A stretch of DNA of 64,000 bases from Halovenus halobia (GTDB taxonomy: Archaea > Halobacteriota > Halobacteria > Halobacteriales > Haloarculaceae). This document shows, piece by piece, positions 1 through 8,532 of this stretch. Where the stretch lies: contig NZ_JBLKOA010000003.1 in assembly GCF_051414135.1 (NCBI RefSeq), forward strand, positions 124,001 through 188,000. Direction: 5' to 3'. Position 1 is the first letter of the stretch, and each line of letters begins with the position of its first letter. The notes beneath the pieces are model-generated. The model worked only from the letters and a program-made list of their open reading frames with translations. It was not told where the DNA came from and did no database searches. The position numbers were made by a program, and so were the translations under genes.

Positions 1-74
1 TGGAACTCGTCGAGGTGACCCTCGACCCAGTCCGCTGATACGAGTACGTCTTTTGCGTAATTGCTCTCACTCAT
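1..74 (-). CDS. Thiosulfate sulfurtransferase (rhodanese), N-terminal fragment
   Basis: Only the first 24 codons are in the window; the gene continues past its left edge. The translation begins MSESNYAKDVLVSADWVEGH and runs on in frame. A start of the form VLVSADWVxxHLD is typical of the N-terminal domain of haloarchaeal two-domain rhodaneses, which move sulfane sulfur from thiosulfate to a thiophilic acceptor. The gene diverges from a second rhodanese gene that starts 257 bases away, so the two look like a paralogous pair sharing one regulatory region. The catalytic region is not visible, so the family call rests on the N-terminus and the neighbour. Confidence 0.7.
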   Translation of the reverse strand, partial: MSESNYAKDVLVSADWVEGHLDEF

Positions 75-330
75 GTTTGCATACTATACAACCATTTCCA
101 CGCATAAAGCGGTATTAATTGCGGCATGAGCCGCCACACGTTGGCTATTCCGGCAACACTAACCTGTTTCAGAAAGAGACTATCGCTCCAATTGCAACCA
201 GCCACGCAGAGAGTCCACAACGGCATCCGGCTCGTGAGTGGTTGCCAGCAAATTGTAAGCAAAAGTTGCTGGTACCCTCGGACCCCTCCGAACGGATACG
301 TTCAAACGAGTCCAGCCTAAATGTGCGGGC

Positions 331-1128
331 ATGAGCGAACGAGTCGTTTCGCCCGCCTGGCTCGCCGACCACGAGTCGGCCCGGGTTGTCGACGTGCGCG
401 AGGCGTGGGAGTACGACAGCATCGGGCATATTCCCGGCGCGGTGAACATCCCCTTCGAGCAGTTCCGCGCGGACGAACACGCCGCAGACGGCGGCGACGG
501 CGAGGGGATGCTCCCCGGCGAGGACGCCTTCGCGACGCTGTTCGGCGAGGCAGGAATCAGCCGTGACGACCACATCGTGGCCTACGACGACCACCACGGC
601 GTCTTCGCCGCGCGAGCGCTCGTGACGGCACTGTTGTACGGCCACCCGCCGGAGAAACTTCACCTTCTGGACGGTGATTTCAGCGCGTGGCAGTTAGAGC
701 GCCAGGTTACGTCCGAGGAGCCAGCGGTCGAAGCAGTCGAGTACGTTATTCAGCGACCAGACGAGACACCGCTGGTCGATTCGGAGACTGTCGCCGACGC
801 TATCGATGACGGAGAAACGGTCATTGTCGACACTCGTGAGGAGTGGGAGTTCGAGGACGGCCACATTCCCGGCGCGGTGCGACTCGACTGGCGAGAACTC
901 GTCGACGACGAGACCCGCGGCCTCAAACCGCGGGCAGAGATCGAGGCCATCCTCGACGCGCAGGGGATTGCCCCCGAGAAGCGGATTCTACTGTACTGTA
1001 ACACCGCTCGGCGGATCAGCCACACCTACACCGTGCTCAGCCATCTCGGCTACGAGAACGTCGGCTTCTACGAAGGCAGTCTGACTGAGTGGGAGAGTGA
1101 GGGGCGGCCGATCGAAGCTGAGTCGTGA
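331..1128 (+). CDS. Two-domain rhodanese-type sulfurtransferase
   Basis: A 265-aa cytoplasmic protein with two rhodanese domains in tandem, roughly residues 1-125 and 140-260. Each opens with the typical VVDVREAWEY or VIVDTREEWEFEDGHIPGA motif. The C-terminal domain has the active-site loop YCNTARRISHT with the sulfur-carrying Cys at about residue 223. In the N-terminal domain the equivalent position is Asp (AYDDHHG, about residue 86), as in the inactive structural domain of thiosulfate or mercaptopyruvate sulfurtransferases. The length is normal for the family. The exact sulfur donor cannot be told from sequence. It is divergent from the partial rhodanese at the left edge. Confidence 0.9.
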   Translation: MSERVVSPAWLADHESARVVDVREAWEYDSIGHIPGAVNIPFEQFRADEHAADGGDGEGMLPGEDAFATLFGEAGISRDDHIVAYDDHHGVFAARALVTALLYGHPPEKLHLLDGDFSAWQLERQVTSEEPAVEAVEYVIQRPDETPLVDSETVADAIDDGETVIVDTREEWEFEDGHIPGAVRLDWRELVDDETRGLKPRAEIEAILDAQGIAPEKRILLYCNTARRISHTYTVLSHLGYENVGFYEGSLTEWESEGRPIEAES

Positions 1129-1202
1129 GAAATGGTCGCACAGCCCACTCCAGCGCGGCAACGAAACGCTTACACTTGCGTCCCTCCCAGCAGTAGATAC
1201 GA

Positions 1203-1275
1203 GGGACTGTAGGGTAGCTTGGTATCCTTCGGGCCTTGGGTGCCCGTGACCCCGGTTCAAATCCGGGCGGTCCCA
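1203..1275 (+). tRNA. tRNA-Pro (anticodon TGG)
   Basis: The acceptor stem GGGACTG pairs with CGGTCCC, with discriminator A at 1275. The anticodon stem CGGGC/GCCCG encloses the loop CTTGGGT, so the anticodon is TGG. The T-arm contains GGTTCAAATCC. CCA is not encoded. A TATA-like TTACACTT at 1170-1177 lies about 30 bases upstream. A copy of the window's palindromic repeat begins right after the 3' end. Confidence 0.93.
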
Positions 1276-1395
1276 CTCCACCTTTTTCTGCGTCGGGTGC
1301 GCTGCGCGCACCACTCCTTGAAAAACGTGGGTGAAAAAGGCTGAACGCTCGGCTTCGCCTCGCGTTCAGTGAACCGCCTCGCTTCGCTCGGCGGA
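1276..1395 (-). repeat. Palindromic gene-end element, copy A (short core)
   Basis: The core at 1282-1339 is 58 bp and is bounded by CTTTTTC and GAAAAAG. It contains the internal palindrome GGTGCGCTGCGCGCACC. Read on the minus strand it is preceded by a hairpin with arms CTGAACGC/GCGTTCAG (1341-1369) that runs into CCTTTTTC, which is the layout of an intrinsic terminator. The copy sits between the 3' end of tRNA-Pro and the 3' end of the pilin gene. The hairpin half closely resembles copy G near 51.7 kb. No duplicated gene end is visible here. Confidence 0.85.
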
Positions 1396-1526
1396 CGAGG
1401 AAGCAAATATCAATAACCCCGTTGGTATCACGACGACTGACGACTAGACCATTGAGATCGTCCCGCCGCCAAAGTGAGACTGTTGGCACTGGTCAACGTT
1501 GTATAAAAAGAAAAGTGTGGTTTCGT

Positions 1527-1997
1527 TTACGAGGAGTCGGAGTAGATCGTCGACGCGTCCTGGTCAGACGGGTTGTAGATGACTTCAATCTCCCACTCTT
1601 CGACGGCCTTGTCGTTGTCAACGGAGAAGCTGAATTCGTCGCCAGCACTCGCCGTATCGTCTGACACGCCACTGTACGTGACATTGCCACTGAAGCTTCC
1701 ACCTTGCATGTCAATTCCATCATCACTGTAAGTGGTGCCGTTGGCAGTGATTTCCATGTTGATCGTCGTAACCGTCGAGTCAAATTCATCACCGCCGGTG
1801 ATACTGAAATTCAGATTTTCGCCATCGCTTGACGAATCAATCGTCGGACTCGGCGCCGGTTCGTTGTTCCCCCCAAGCCCGAGTACGAACGACGCGATGA
1901 CAGCCGCGAGAATAACCGTAATCGCGACCATCAGGATCACGCCGATCACTGGGCTAACTGCACTGTCGTCGTCAAACATTGCTTTGACTCGTTGCAT
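1527..1997 (-). CDS. Archaeal type IV pilin / pilin-like surface protein
   Basis: A 156-aa secreted protein. The N-terminus has a short positively charged and acidic leader, then the block DDDSAVSPVIGVILMVAITV (about residues 8-27) continuing as one hydrophobic helix to about residue 42. This SPVIGVILMVAITV motif is the signature of archaeal class III signal peptides cleaved by the prepilin peptidase PibD. The rest is a Ser/Thr/Asp/Gly-rich beta-type domain expected outside the cell. Such pilins form adhesion pili or modulate motility. No pilus assembly ATPase is nearby, so it is an orphan pilin gene, as is common in haloarchaea. A TATA-like box lies about 30 bases upstream. Confidence 0.88.
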   Translation of the reverse strand: MQRVKAMFDDDSAVSPVIGVILMVAITVILAAVIASFVLGLGGNNEPAPSPTIDSSSDGENLNFSITGGDEFDSTVTTINMEITANGTTYSDDGIDMQGGSFSGNVTYSGVSDDTASAGDEFSFSVDNDKAVEEWEIEVIYNPSDQDASTIYSDSS

Positions 1998-2022
1998 TCC
2001 AGTTCAATCCCAGTACAGAGAA

Positions 2023-2031
2023 TTACATAAA
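2023..2031 (-). promoter_or_regulatory. TATA-like box of the pilin gene
   Basis: TTTATGTAA read on the minus strand, centred about 30 bases before the pilin ATG at 1997. This is the expected spacing for a leaderless or near-leaderless haloarchaeal transcript. Confidence 0.5.
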
Positions 2032-2365
2032 CCCCCATGTTCGATTAGCAGTTTTGATATTTGATTTCAACTAGATGACTGTTTTCACTACCATAACGGC
2101 GGTTTCACGACCAGAAAAAAGGCCACTGTACAGCGATTTTGAGAGATACATAAATTTGTGATGTCAATCACGAGTGTTTTGGGTGAAAATCAACGCTGAA
2201 AATTTGGCTCGTCTCGACGGTGCCGCCACGGACTCGAACCGATATCGACAACGCAATCGGAGCCAACTACACCGCGCGCGGACCCGTATAGTAGACAGAC
2301 CGTATTTAAAACAACCCACATACTCAGGACAACGAGCTATGTGAAAGAGAACCATACTCTAAGAT
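2032..2365. other. AT-richer intergenic stretch with a tRNA-like T-loop motif
   Basis: No open reading frame with haloarchaeal codon use is convincing here. The segment is more AT-rich than its surroundings. On the minus strand at about 2229-2239 it holds GGTTCGAGTCC, the core of a tRNA T-arm, but no cloverleaf can be closed around it: the acceptor halves do not pair and only three T-stem pairs form. It may be a decayed tRNA piece or chance. Confidence 0.3.
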
Positions 2366-2509
2366 ATGCAAGCATCTGATGGGCAAGCGTTCGTCTGTCC
2401 GGCATGCGGGGGAACAATGAGCGTCTCGCCAGCGACGCGAGAAGCAGTGATGCGAAACGGCTGTCCGTTCTGTACCAGCCACGTCGAGGGGGCCGTCGAC
2501 GTTAGCTAA
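2366..2509 (+). CDS. 47-aa zinc-ribbon protein
   Basis: A short gene starting at ATG 2366 (MQASDGQAFVCPACGG). It has two Cys pairs, CPAC at about residues 11-14 and CPFC at about residues 33-36, which would bind one zinc ion in a ribbon fold. Small stand-alone zinc ribbons like this are common and conserved in haloarchaea; their roles are mostly unknown. The last codons overlap the end of the malate dehydrogenase gene on the other strand, so the two genes converge with overlapping stop regions (2502-2509). Confidence 0.75.
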   Translation: MQASDGQAFVCPACGGTMSVSPATREAVMRNGCPFCTSHVEGAVDVS

Positions 2510-3416
2510 TCTGGTCGTACTGCTCGGAGAGTTTGTCGGCGGCTTCCTGCATCTGGTCGCGCTCGAAGTCGGTCAGGTCCCACTCGATGACCTCCTCGAC
2601 GCCGTTTTCGCCAAGTCGAACCGGGACACCGAAGCCAACGTCGTCGTGGCCGAACTCGCCGTCCAGCGGAATCGAACACGGGAGCACTTCGCCGGTGTCG
2701 TTGAGAATCGCGTCGACGATGTGGGCAACACCGCGGGCCGGACCCCACTCTGTCGCGCCTTTGCGTTCGATGACGTTCATTGCGCTCTCTTGCAGGTCGG
2801 AGAGAATCTCCTCCTGTTCGTCTTCGGTGAACTCGGGGTCAGTGCCGTCGACACGGACCTTCGAGAAGACCGGAACCTGTGCGTCGCCGTGTTCGCCCAG
2901 AATCGTCGCTTCGACGTTGCCGACGGGGGTGTCGAATCGCTCCGAGAGGACGTAGCGGAATCGGGCGGAGTCGAGTCGACCACCGAATCCGATGACCTGA
3001 TTTCGGTCGCGGTCGCCGGCCTCGTAGAGGTGGCGGTTGAGCAGGTCGACCGGGTTGGAGGTTGTGACGGTGATGAAGTCGTCGCTGTGTTCCGCAAGTG
3101 AGTCCTGGATGTCTTCCATGATCGGCGCGTTATCGTCAGCCAGGTCGAGTCGAGAGTCGCCCGGACTGCGCGGGAGACCGGCCGTGATGACGACGACATC
3201 CGAGCCAGCGGTGTCGGAGTAGTCGCCCTGTCGGACCTCAGTGTTGGAGTCGTAGGCGATCCCGTGGTTGGTATCCGCAGCCTGCCCGACGGTGACGTCT
3301 TCCTGTTCGGGAATATCGACGAAAACGACTTCGTCAGCGATGTCTTCGAGTGCAATTGTGTACCCTGCTGCCGCGCCGACGGTGCCTGCCGCACCGACGA
3401 TGCTTACTTTTGCCAT
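2502..3416 (-). CDS. mdh: Malate dehydrogenase (LDH-like type)
   Basis: A 304-aa cytoplasmic enzyme that interconverts malate and oxaloacetate with NAD(H) in the TCA cycle. The start at 3416 gives MAKVSIVGAAGTVGAAAGY, a Rossmann glycine motif right at the N-terminus; upstream in-frame codons add nothing conserved. Further motifs are the adenine-binding Asp region EVVFVDIP, the substrate loop GLPRSPGDSRLDL with its arginines, TTSNPVDLL, the FGGRLDSARFR stretch, and the catalytic His in ILGEHGDAQVP. The length and the lactate-dehydrogenase-like pattern fit the well-studied tetrameric haloarchaeal enzymes. It is a single gene and converges on the 47-aa zinc-ribbon gene. Confidence 0.95.
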   Translation of the reverse strand: MAKVSIVGAAGTVGAAAGYTIALEDIADEVVFVDIPEQEDVTVGQAADTNHGIAYDSNTEVRQGDYSDTAGSDVVVITAGLPRSPGDSRLDLADDNAPIMEDIQDSLAEHSDDFITVTTSNPVDLLNRHLYEAGDRDRNQVIGFGGRLDSARFRYVLSERFDTPVGNVEATILGEHGDAQVPVFSKVRVDGTDPEFTEDEQEEILSDLQESAMNVIERKGATEWGPARGVAHIVDAILNDTGEVLPCSIPLDGEFGHDDVGFGVPVRLGENGVEEVIEWDLTDFERDQMQEAADKLSEQYDQIS

Positions 3417-3642
3417 GGTTGCAATTCCTTCAGCGCTCGCCGTAAACATGTCGAAACCAGATTAGCCATACGCCAGAGAAACGAACTGTCGAGCCCAAAA
3501 CCAGTTTTGTCAGTGTCGAAGCGGCGGAGAATTGGACGAATCACTGGAAATGGATCGTATCGACTGGAAACACGTCGGCCCTTCTGAGGTCGGCGGCGGC
3601 CCGTCCACAACCCCTAAGCGCGGCCCGGACAAACTCCCGACA

Positions 3643-5091
3643 ATGACTGATTGGACGGAGAAATACCGGCCTGCGTCGCTGTCGGAACTCCGGGGCAACG
3701 ACAAGGCCCGCGACGCACTCCAGAAGTGGGCCGCGACGTGGGACGACCACCGGAAAGCCGTCATTCTCCACGGCCCGCCGGGCATCGGCAAAACCTCGGC
3801 CGCACACGCGCTGGCGGCCGACCTGGACTGGCCGACCATCGAGTTGAACGCCTCAGACTCCCGAACGAAAGACGTCATCGAGCGAGTTGCCGGTGAGGCT
3901 GCGAAAAGCGGCACCCTGACCGCGGGCGGCAGCGGGCGTCGACTCCTGATCATGGACGAGGCCGACAACATCCACGGGAATGCCGACCGGGGCGGGTCGC
4001 GGGCAGTGACCTCGCTGGTTAAGGAAGCCAGCCAGCCGATGATTCTCATCGCGAATGATTTCTACGACATGTCGAACGGGCTGCGCAACGCCTGTGAGGA
4101 CATCGAGTTCCGTGGTGTCTCCAAGCGCTCGATTCTCCCAGTTTTGCGTGACCTCTGTCGCAAGGAAAACATCGAGTTCGACAGTGAGGCCCTCGAACAG
4201 ATCGCCGAAACCAACAACGGCGACCTCCGAGGAGCAATCAAGGACCTGCAGGCGCTCGCGGACGGAAAGGACCGCCTCGAAGCCGACGATGTCGTGACCA
4301 GCGAGCGAGACACGACGGAGGGTGTCTTCGATTATCTCGACACCGTCATCAAGAAGGCCGGCCCACAGGAAGCGCTAGAGGCGAGTTACGATGTCGACGA
4401 GACACCGGACGACCTCATCAACTGGATTGAGGACAACATGCCCAAAGACTACCACGGCGAGGAACTCGTCCGTGCATACGATTTCTTGGCGAATGCTGAC
4501 CGGTGGCTCGGGCGCGTGCGTGCGACACAGAACTACTCGTTTTGGCGCTACGCGGGCGACAACATGACCGCTGGTGTCGCTGCTGCTCGCCAGGGAGAGA
4601 AAGGTGGCTGGACGCGGTACGGCCCGCCGAGTTACTGGTCGAAACTCGGCCGGTCACGGGCGACACGGGACAAGCGCGACCACATTGCCCGGAAAATTGC
4701 CGAGGCCAACGGTGTGAGCATGAGCACGGCGCGCCGAGAGATTATGCCACAACTCGCAGTGATGACTCACCACTGCACGAACCGCGACCTGACGGTTGCG
4801 ATGGCTGCCCGGTACGAGTTCGAGGCCGAACACGTCGCGTTCGTGACCGGCAGCGGCAAAAACACGAACAAAGTCGAATCGATTGTCGAAGACGCGAACG
4901 AACTGCGTGAATCCGAGTCGGTCGCCGCTTCACAGGGCGCCTTCGAGGGGTCACCCGAGGAACCTGACCCCGACGTCGAACTGGAGACGGCTGAATCAGC
5001 GGAGACTGAGGACGAGCAGGCGGTTGCGGAAGAGGAGAGCGAAGACGAAAGCGAAGACGACGAGCAGGCGGGACTGTCGGATTTTATGTGA
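3643..5091 (+). CDS. rfcL: Replication factor C large subunit (clamp loader)
   Basis: A 482-aa AAA+ ATPase that, with RfcS, loads the PCNA sliding clamp at primer ends. The ATG at 3643 gives MTDWTEKYRPASLSELRGN, the RFC box typical of the family start, so longer in-frame starts are not used. Walker A is GPPGIGKTSAAHA (about residues 46-58) and Walker B is LLIMDEADN (about 103-111). The last 80 or so residues are extremely acidic. The final residues QAGLSDFM fit a PCNA-interacting peptide (Q, hydrophobic at +3, aromatic at +6), as expected for archaeal RfcL. It stands alone; the next gene on the other strand ends one base later. Confidence 0.96.
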   Translation: MTDWTEKYRPASLSELRGNDKARDALQKWAATWDDHRKAVILHGPPGIGKTSAAHALAADLDWPTIELNASDSRTKDVIERVAGEAAKSGTLTAGGSGRRLLIMDEADNIHGNADRGGSRAVTSLVKEASQPMILIANDFYDMSNGLRNACEDIEFRGVSKRSILPVLRDLCRKENIEFDSEALEQIAETNNGDLRGAIKDLQALADGKDRLEADDVVTSERDTTEGVFDYLDTVIKKAGPQEALEASYDVDETPDDLINWIEDNMPKDYHGEELVRAYDFLANADRWLGRVRATQNYSFWRYAGDNMTAGVAAARQGEKGGWTRYGPPSYWSKLGRSRATRDKRDHIARKIAEANGVSMSTARREIMPQLAVMTHHCTNRDLTVAMAARYEFEAEHVAFVTGSGKNTNKVESIVEDANELRESESVAASQGAFEGSPEEPDPDVELETAESAETEDEQAVAEEESEDESEDDEQAGLSDFM

Positions 5092-5580
5092 TCAGTCGCC
5101 GGCGACGGCAGTGTCAGTCTCGGCCTCTGTCGTCGTTGGGTCCGTATTGTCAGCAACCCAGTACGAGCGCGCCGTCGCGTAGACCAGTCCGGCGAAGATC
5201 AGTTGCGCGGCGGTCTGGTGGAGCATCGAGGCAGTGACCCCGAAGTTGAGTACCGTGTTCGCACCGAACAGAATCTGCAGCGGAAGCATGACGATTGCGA
5301 CGCCCAGTGCGGCGGTTATTTGGCGGTCGTACTCGCCACGCCAGGCCACGAGGCCGCCGCCGAGAATCATGAAGCCGACAACCATCGCGACCAGTCGGTG
5401 GAACCACTCGACGAAACTAGGCCACGTCGCGGGGAACAGCCCGAGATAGCCGTCACAGAACGGCCATCGACCCGCACAGGTCAGTCCGGCACCGATCTTT
5501 CCGGTGTAGACGCCAAGGAGGATGAGTCCAAAGGCGCTGACTGTCGTTACAGTCAGGTAATGGCGGAATGAGGGGCGCAT
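5092..5580 (-). CDS. Half-size COX15/CtaA-family heme A synthase-like membrane protein
   Basis: A 162-aa membrane protein with four predicted helices. CtaA/COX15 converts heme O to heme A for terminal oxidases. The usual enzyme has eight helices, but archaeal versions of about 150-160 aa with four helices are known, and this one has that size. Visible family marks are EWFHRLVA (His in the second helix), MLHQTAAQL (His in the fourth helix) and an extracellular-loop Cys pair in CAGRWPFCDG. The two His residues suit heme binding, perhaps in a dimer. It ends directly beside rfcL and is not obviously in an operon. A DUF420 protein near 49.4 kb may also serve oxidase assembly. Confidence 0.82.
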   Translation of the reverse strand: MRPSFRHYLTVTTVSAFGLILLGVYTGKIGAGLTCAGRWPFCDGYLGLFPATWPSFVEWFHRLVAMVVGFMILGGGLVAWRGEYDRQITAALGVAIVMLPLQILFGANTVLNFGVTASMLHQTAAQLIFAGLVYATARSYWVADNTDPTTTEAETDTAVAGD

Positions 5581-5692
5581 ACACGGCTTTCAGGAGCCGA
5601 GATATTTCAATTGTCGCATTCTTCCCGTCACAGGGGAAACCGAAGGCAGGGGTTCCGATGCTCTTTTGGGCTCTCCGGAGACTCATATGTGC

Positions 5693-7945
5693 ATGGGACT
5701 AGACGAGGACGCACTCGACTACCACCGGGAAGATCCGCCCGGGAAAATCGAGATTTCGACGACGAAACCGACGAACACACAACGCGACCTCAGCCTGGCG
5801 TATTCGCCGGGCGTGGCCGCTCCGTGTCGAGAGATCCGAGATGACGTCGAGAAGGCCTACAGCTACACCACGAAAGGCAACATGGTCGGTGTTGTCTCCA
5901 ACGGCACTGCGGTGCTCGGACTCGGTGATATCGGCCCGCAGGCCAGCAAACCTGTCATGGAAGGCAAAGGCGTACTGTTCAAACGCTTCGCCGACATCGA
6001 CGTCTTCGATATCGAACTCGACCACGACGACCCCGAGGCGATGGTCACGTCGATCAAGGCAATGGAACCGACCTTCGGCGGTATCAACCTCGAAGACATC
6101 AAGGCGCCGGAGTGTTTCGAGATCGAGTCGCGCCTGCGCGAGGAGATGGATATCCCCGTCTTCCACGACGACCAGCACGGGACGGCAATCATCTCCGGAG
6201 CAGCACTACTCAACGCGGTCGACATCGGCGGCAAGGATATCTCTGAACTCGATATTGTCTTTTCGGGAGCTGGAGCGAGCGCGATCGCGACCGCACGCTT
6301 TTACGTCTCACTTGGAGCAGACAAAGACCGGATCACGATGTGTGACTCGGGCGGCATCATCACCAAAGAGCGAGCCGAATCCGGTGATGTCAACGAGTTT
6401 AAACAGGAGTTCGCCACCGACGTGCCGGAGGGGAGCCTCGACGACGCGATGGAGGAGGCCGACGTGTTTGTCGGCCTCTCGGTCGGCGGGATTGTCGACC
6501 AGGATATGGTCCGGTCGATGGCTGACAACCCGATTATTTTCGCGATGGCCAACCCCGACCCCGAGATTAGCTACGAGGACGCCAAACAGGCCCGTGACGA
6601 CACGGTCATCGTCGCGACGGGACGCTCGGATTACCCGAATCAGGTCAACAACGTGCTCGGATTCCCGTTCATCTTCCGGGGTGCACTCGACGCACGCGCA
6701 ACTGAGATCAACGAGGAGATGAAAGTCGCCGCCGCGGAGGCGCTGGCGGAGCTCTCCCGCGAGGACGTGCCCGACGCAGTGGTCAAAGCCTACGGCGACG
6801 ACCCACTGCAGTTCGGCCCCGATTACATCATCCCGAAACCACTCGACCCGCGCGTGCTGTTCGAGGTTGCGCCCGCCGTCGCCGAGGCGGCGATGGAGAG
6901 CGGCGCGGCACGGGACGACTTCGACCTCGACGCCTACACCGAGCGGCTCGAAGCCCGACTGGGCAAGTCCCGTGAGATGATGCGGGTCGTGCTCAACAAG
7001 GCAAAGAGCGAGCCAAAGCGGGTCGTCCTCGCGGAGGGCGACGACGAGAAGATGATTCGGGCGGCCTACCAGCTCACCGACCAGGGCATCGCCCAGCCGA
7101 TTCTGCTGGGTGACCGCGAGGAAATCTGGGCACAGATGGAGGAGTTGGGACTGAACTTCGAGCCCGAAATCGTCGACCCAGACGCGGACAACCTCGACCC
7201 CTACGCCGACCGACTCCACGACCTGCGCAAACGCAACGGTCTCACCCGCCGAGAGGCCGAAGACCTCATCGAGGATGGTAACTACCTCGGCAGCGTGATG
7301 GTCGAAGTCGGCGACGCAGACGCGCTGTTGACCGGACTGATGCACCACTATCCGGCCGCACTCCGCCCGCCGCTGCAGGTGATCGGTACCGCCGACGACG
7401 CCGATTACGCCGGTGGCGTCTACATGCTCACGTTCAAGAACCGGGTCGTGTTCTGTGTCGACGCGACGGTCAATCAGGACCCGAGCCGCGATGTGCTCGA
7501 AGAGATGACCCGCCACACAGCCGAACTCGCCCAGCGGTTCAACGTCGAACCGCGGGCAGCGCTGTTGTCGTACTCTGACTTTGGCAGCGTCAACAATCCC
7601 GGGACCCGAAAAATTCGCCGCGCGGCCGACAATCTCCGCTCGGACCCTGACGTGGAGTTCCCTGTCGACGGCGAAATGCAGGCCGACACGGCTCTCGTCG
7701 AGGATATTCTCAACGACAGCTACGAGTTCTCCGAACTCGACGACCCGGCAAACATCCTCGTCTTCCCGAATCTCGAAGCCGGCAACATCGGCTACAAACT
7801 GCTCCAGCGACTCGGCGGCGCGGAGGCCATCGGGCCAATGCTCGTCGGAATGGACAAGCCGGTTCATGTCCTCCAGCGGGGCGACGAAGTGAAGGACATC
7901 GTCAACCTCGCAGGCGTTGCGGTTGTTGACGCACAGGAAGAGTAA
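5693..7945 (+). CDS. maeB: Malic enzyme with C-terminal phosphotransacetylase-like domain
   Basis: A 750-aa MaeB-type protein. The N-terminal part (about 1-420) is malic enzyme, which oxidatively decarboxylates malate to pyruvate, probably with NADP. It has LAYSPGVAAPCREI, TTKGNMVGVVSNGTAVLGLG and the nucleotide-binding FSGAGASAIATA. The C-terminal part (about 430-750) resembles phosphate acetyltransferase, which in MaeB proteins is a regulatory, acetyl-CoA-sensing domain rather than an enzyme. The start at 5693 gives MGLDEDALDYHREDPPGKIE, the usual haloarchaeal beginning. With malate dehydrogenase close by, the window holds two malate-consuming enzymes, but they are separately transcribed. 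Confidence 0.93.
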   Translation: MGLDEDALDYHREDPPGKIEISTTKPTNTQRDLSLAYSPGVAAPCREIRDDVEKAYSYTTKGNMVGVVSNGTAVLGLGDIGPQASKPVMEGKGVLFKRFADIDVFDIELDHDDPEAMVTSIKAMEPTFGGINLEDIKAPECFEIESRLREEMDIPVFHDDQHGTAIISGAALLNAVDIGGKDISELDIVFSGAGASAIATARFYVSLGADKDRITMCDSGGIITKERAESGDVNEFKQEFATDVPEGSLDDAMEEADVFVGLSVGGIVDQDMVRSMADNPIIFAMANPDPEISYEDAKQARDDTVIVATGRSDYPNQVNNVLGFPFIFRGALDARATEINEEMKVAAAEALAELSREDVPDAVVKAYGDDPLQFGPDYIIPKPLDPRVLFEVAPAVAEAAMESGAARDDFDLDAYTERLEARLGKSREMMRVVLNKAKSEPKRVVLAEGDDEKMIRAAYQLTDQGIAQPILLGDREEIWAQMEELGLNFEPEIVDPDADNLDPYADRLHDLRKRNGLTRREAEDLIEDGNYLGSVMVEVGDADALLTGLMHHYPAALRPPLQVIGTADDADYAGGVYMLTFKNRVVFCVDATVNQDPSRDVLEEMTRHTAELAQRFNVEPRAALLSYSDFGSVNNPGTRKIRRAADNLRSDPDVEFPVDGEMQADTALVEDILNDSYEFSELDDPANILVFPNLEAGNIGYKLLQRLGGAEAIGPMLVGMDKPVHVLQRGDEVKDIVNLAGVAVVDAQEE

Positions 7946-8013
7946 AGCGAGACGCGACGTTCAGAGCGTCTCGAAATAGCGGACGGCAAAGTAGTCGCTT
8001 TGTCTGGTGTTAC

Positions 8014-8466
8014 TTACTCGGCGTATCCGAACAGAACCGAACCAACGAGGAAAACACCAAGCCCGATGGCGACGCCACCGCCGACGGCAAGGAGAATGTC
8101 CTCGAAAACGAGTCGGAGTGTAAACATCCCAACAGCGGCGATTTCCAACCCGGCACCGAAAGCAGCCGTGTTGATTCCGCCAGCGTCGGTCTCTGGTTCG
8201 GTGGTGTCGAATCCAGTTGTCTCCTCAGCGGCAGAACTCTCCTCGGACTGTTGGAGTATCCACGGCATGAACAGCGAGGACCCGACTGCAGAGAGCAGGC
8301 CGACCAGCGCACCGAACAGTAGCGCGTTGGTGTCGAACACAAAATAACTGGCCGCAGCGAGCGCAACGCCGCTCATCACACCCGAGCCTGCGCCCATGAA
8401 CTTGGCAACTCGTTCGTCTACCTGTTCACCGTCAGCACTGCTGGCACGCGACGATTCGTTGGACAT
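8014..8466 (-). CDS. Haloarchaeal membrane protein of unknown function
   Basis: 150 aa from the start MSNESSRASSADGEQVDER. An acidic N-terminal tail of about 30 residues leads into two hydrophobic helices (about 35-80), an acidic linker rich in Glu/Thr (about 85-110), then two more helices ending in GSVLFGYAE. This makes four membrane segments. I recognise no domain. It lies between malic enzyme (convergent) and Trm1 (same strand, upstream by 67 bases) and could be co-transcribed with Trm1. An in-frame ATG nine codons upstream is less likely because it places a non-acidic extension before the typical MS start. Confidence 0.7.
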   Translation of the reverse strand: MSNESSRASSADGEQVDERVAKFMGAGSGVMSGVALAAASYFVFDTNALLFGALVGLLSAVGSSLFMPWILQQSEESSAAEETTGFDTTEPETDAGGINTAAFGAGLEIAAVGMFTLRLVFEDILLAVGGGVAIGLGVFLVGSVLFGYAE

Positions 8467-8532
8467 ACCCACTGGTACAGACGTATCAATCAAAACGATA
8501 TCCGTTTGTTTCTGGGCCAGAAACCCCGCCAG

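Noticed and set aside
2219..2297. Possible second tRNA on the minus strand (T-loop GGTTCGAGTCC)
   Set aside because: Acceptor arms do not pair and the T-stem has only three pairs; at most a decayed remnant.
6308..7867. Long open frame (about 519 codons) antisense to malic enzyme
   Set aside because: It lies wholly inside a clearly conserved gene; long antisense frames are expected in GC-rich haloarchaeal DNA.
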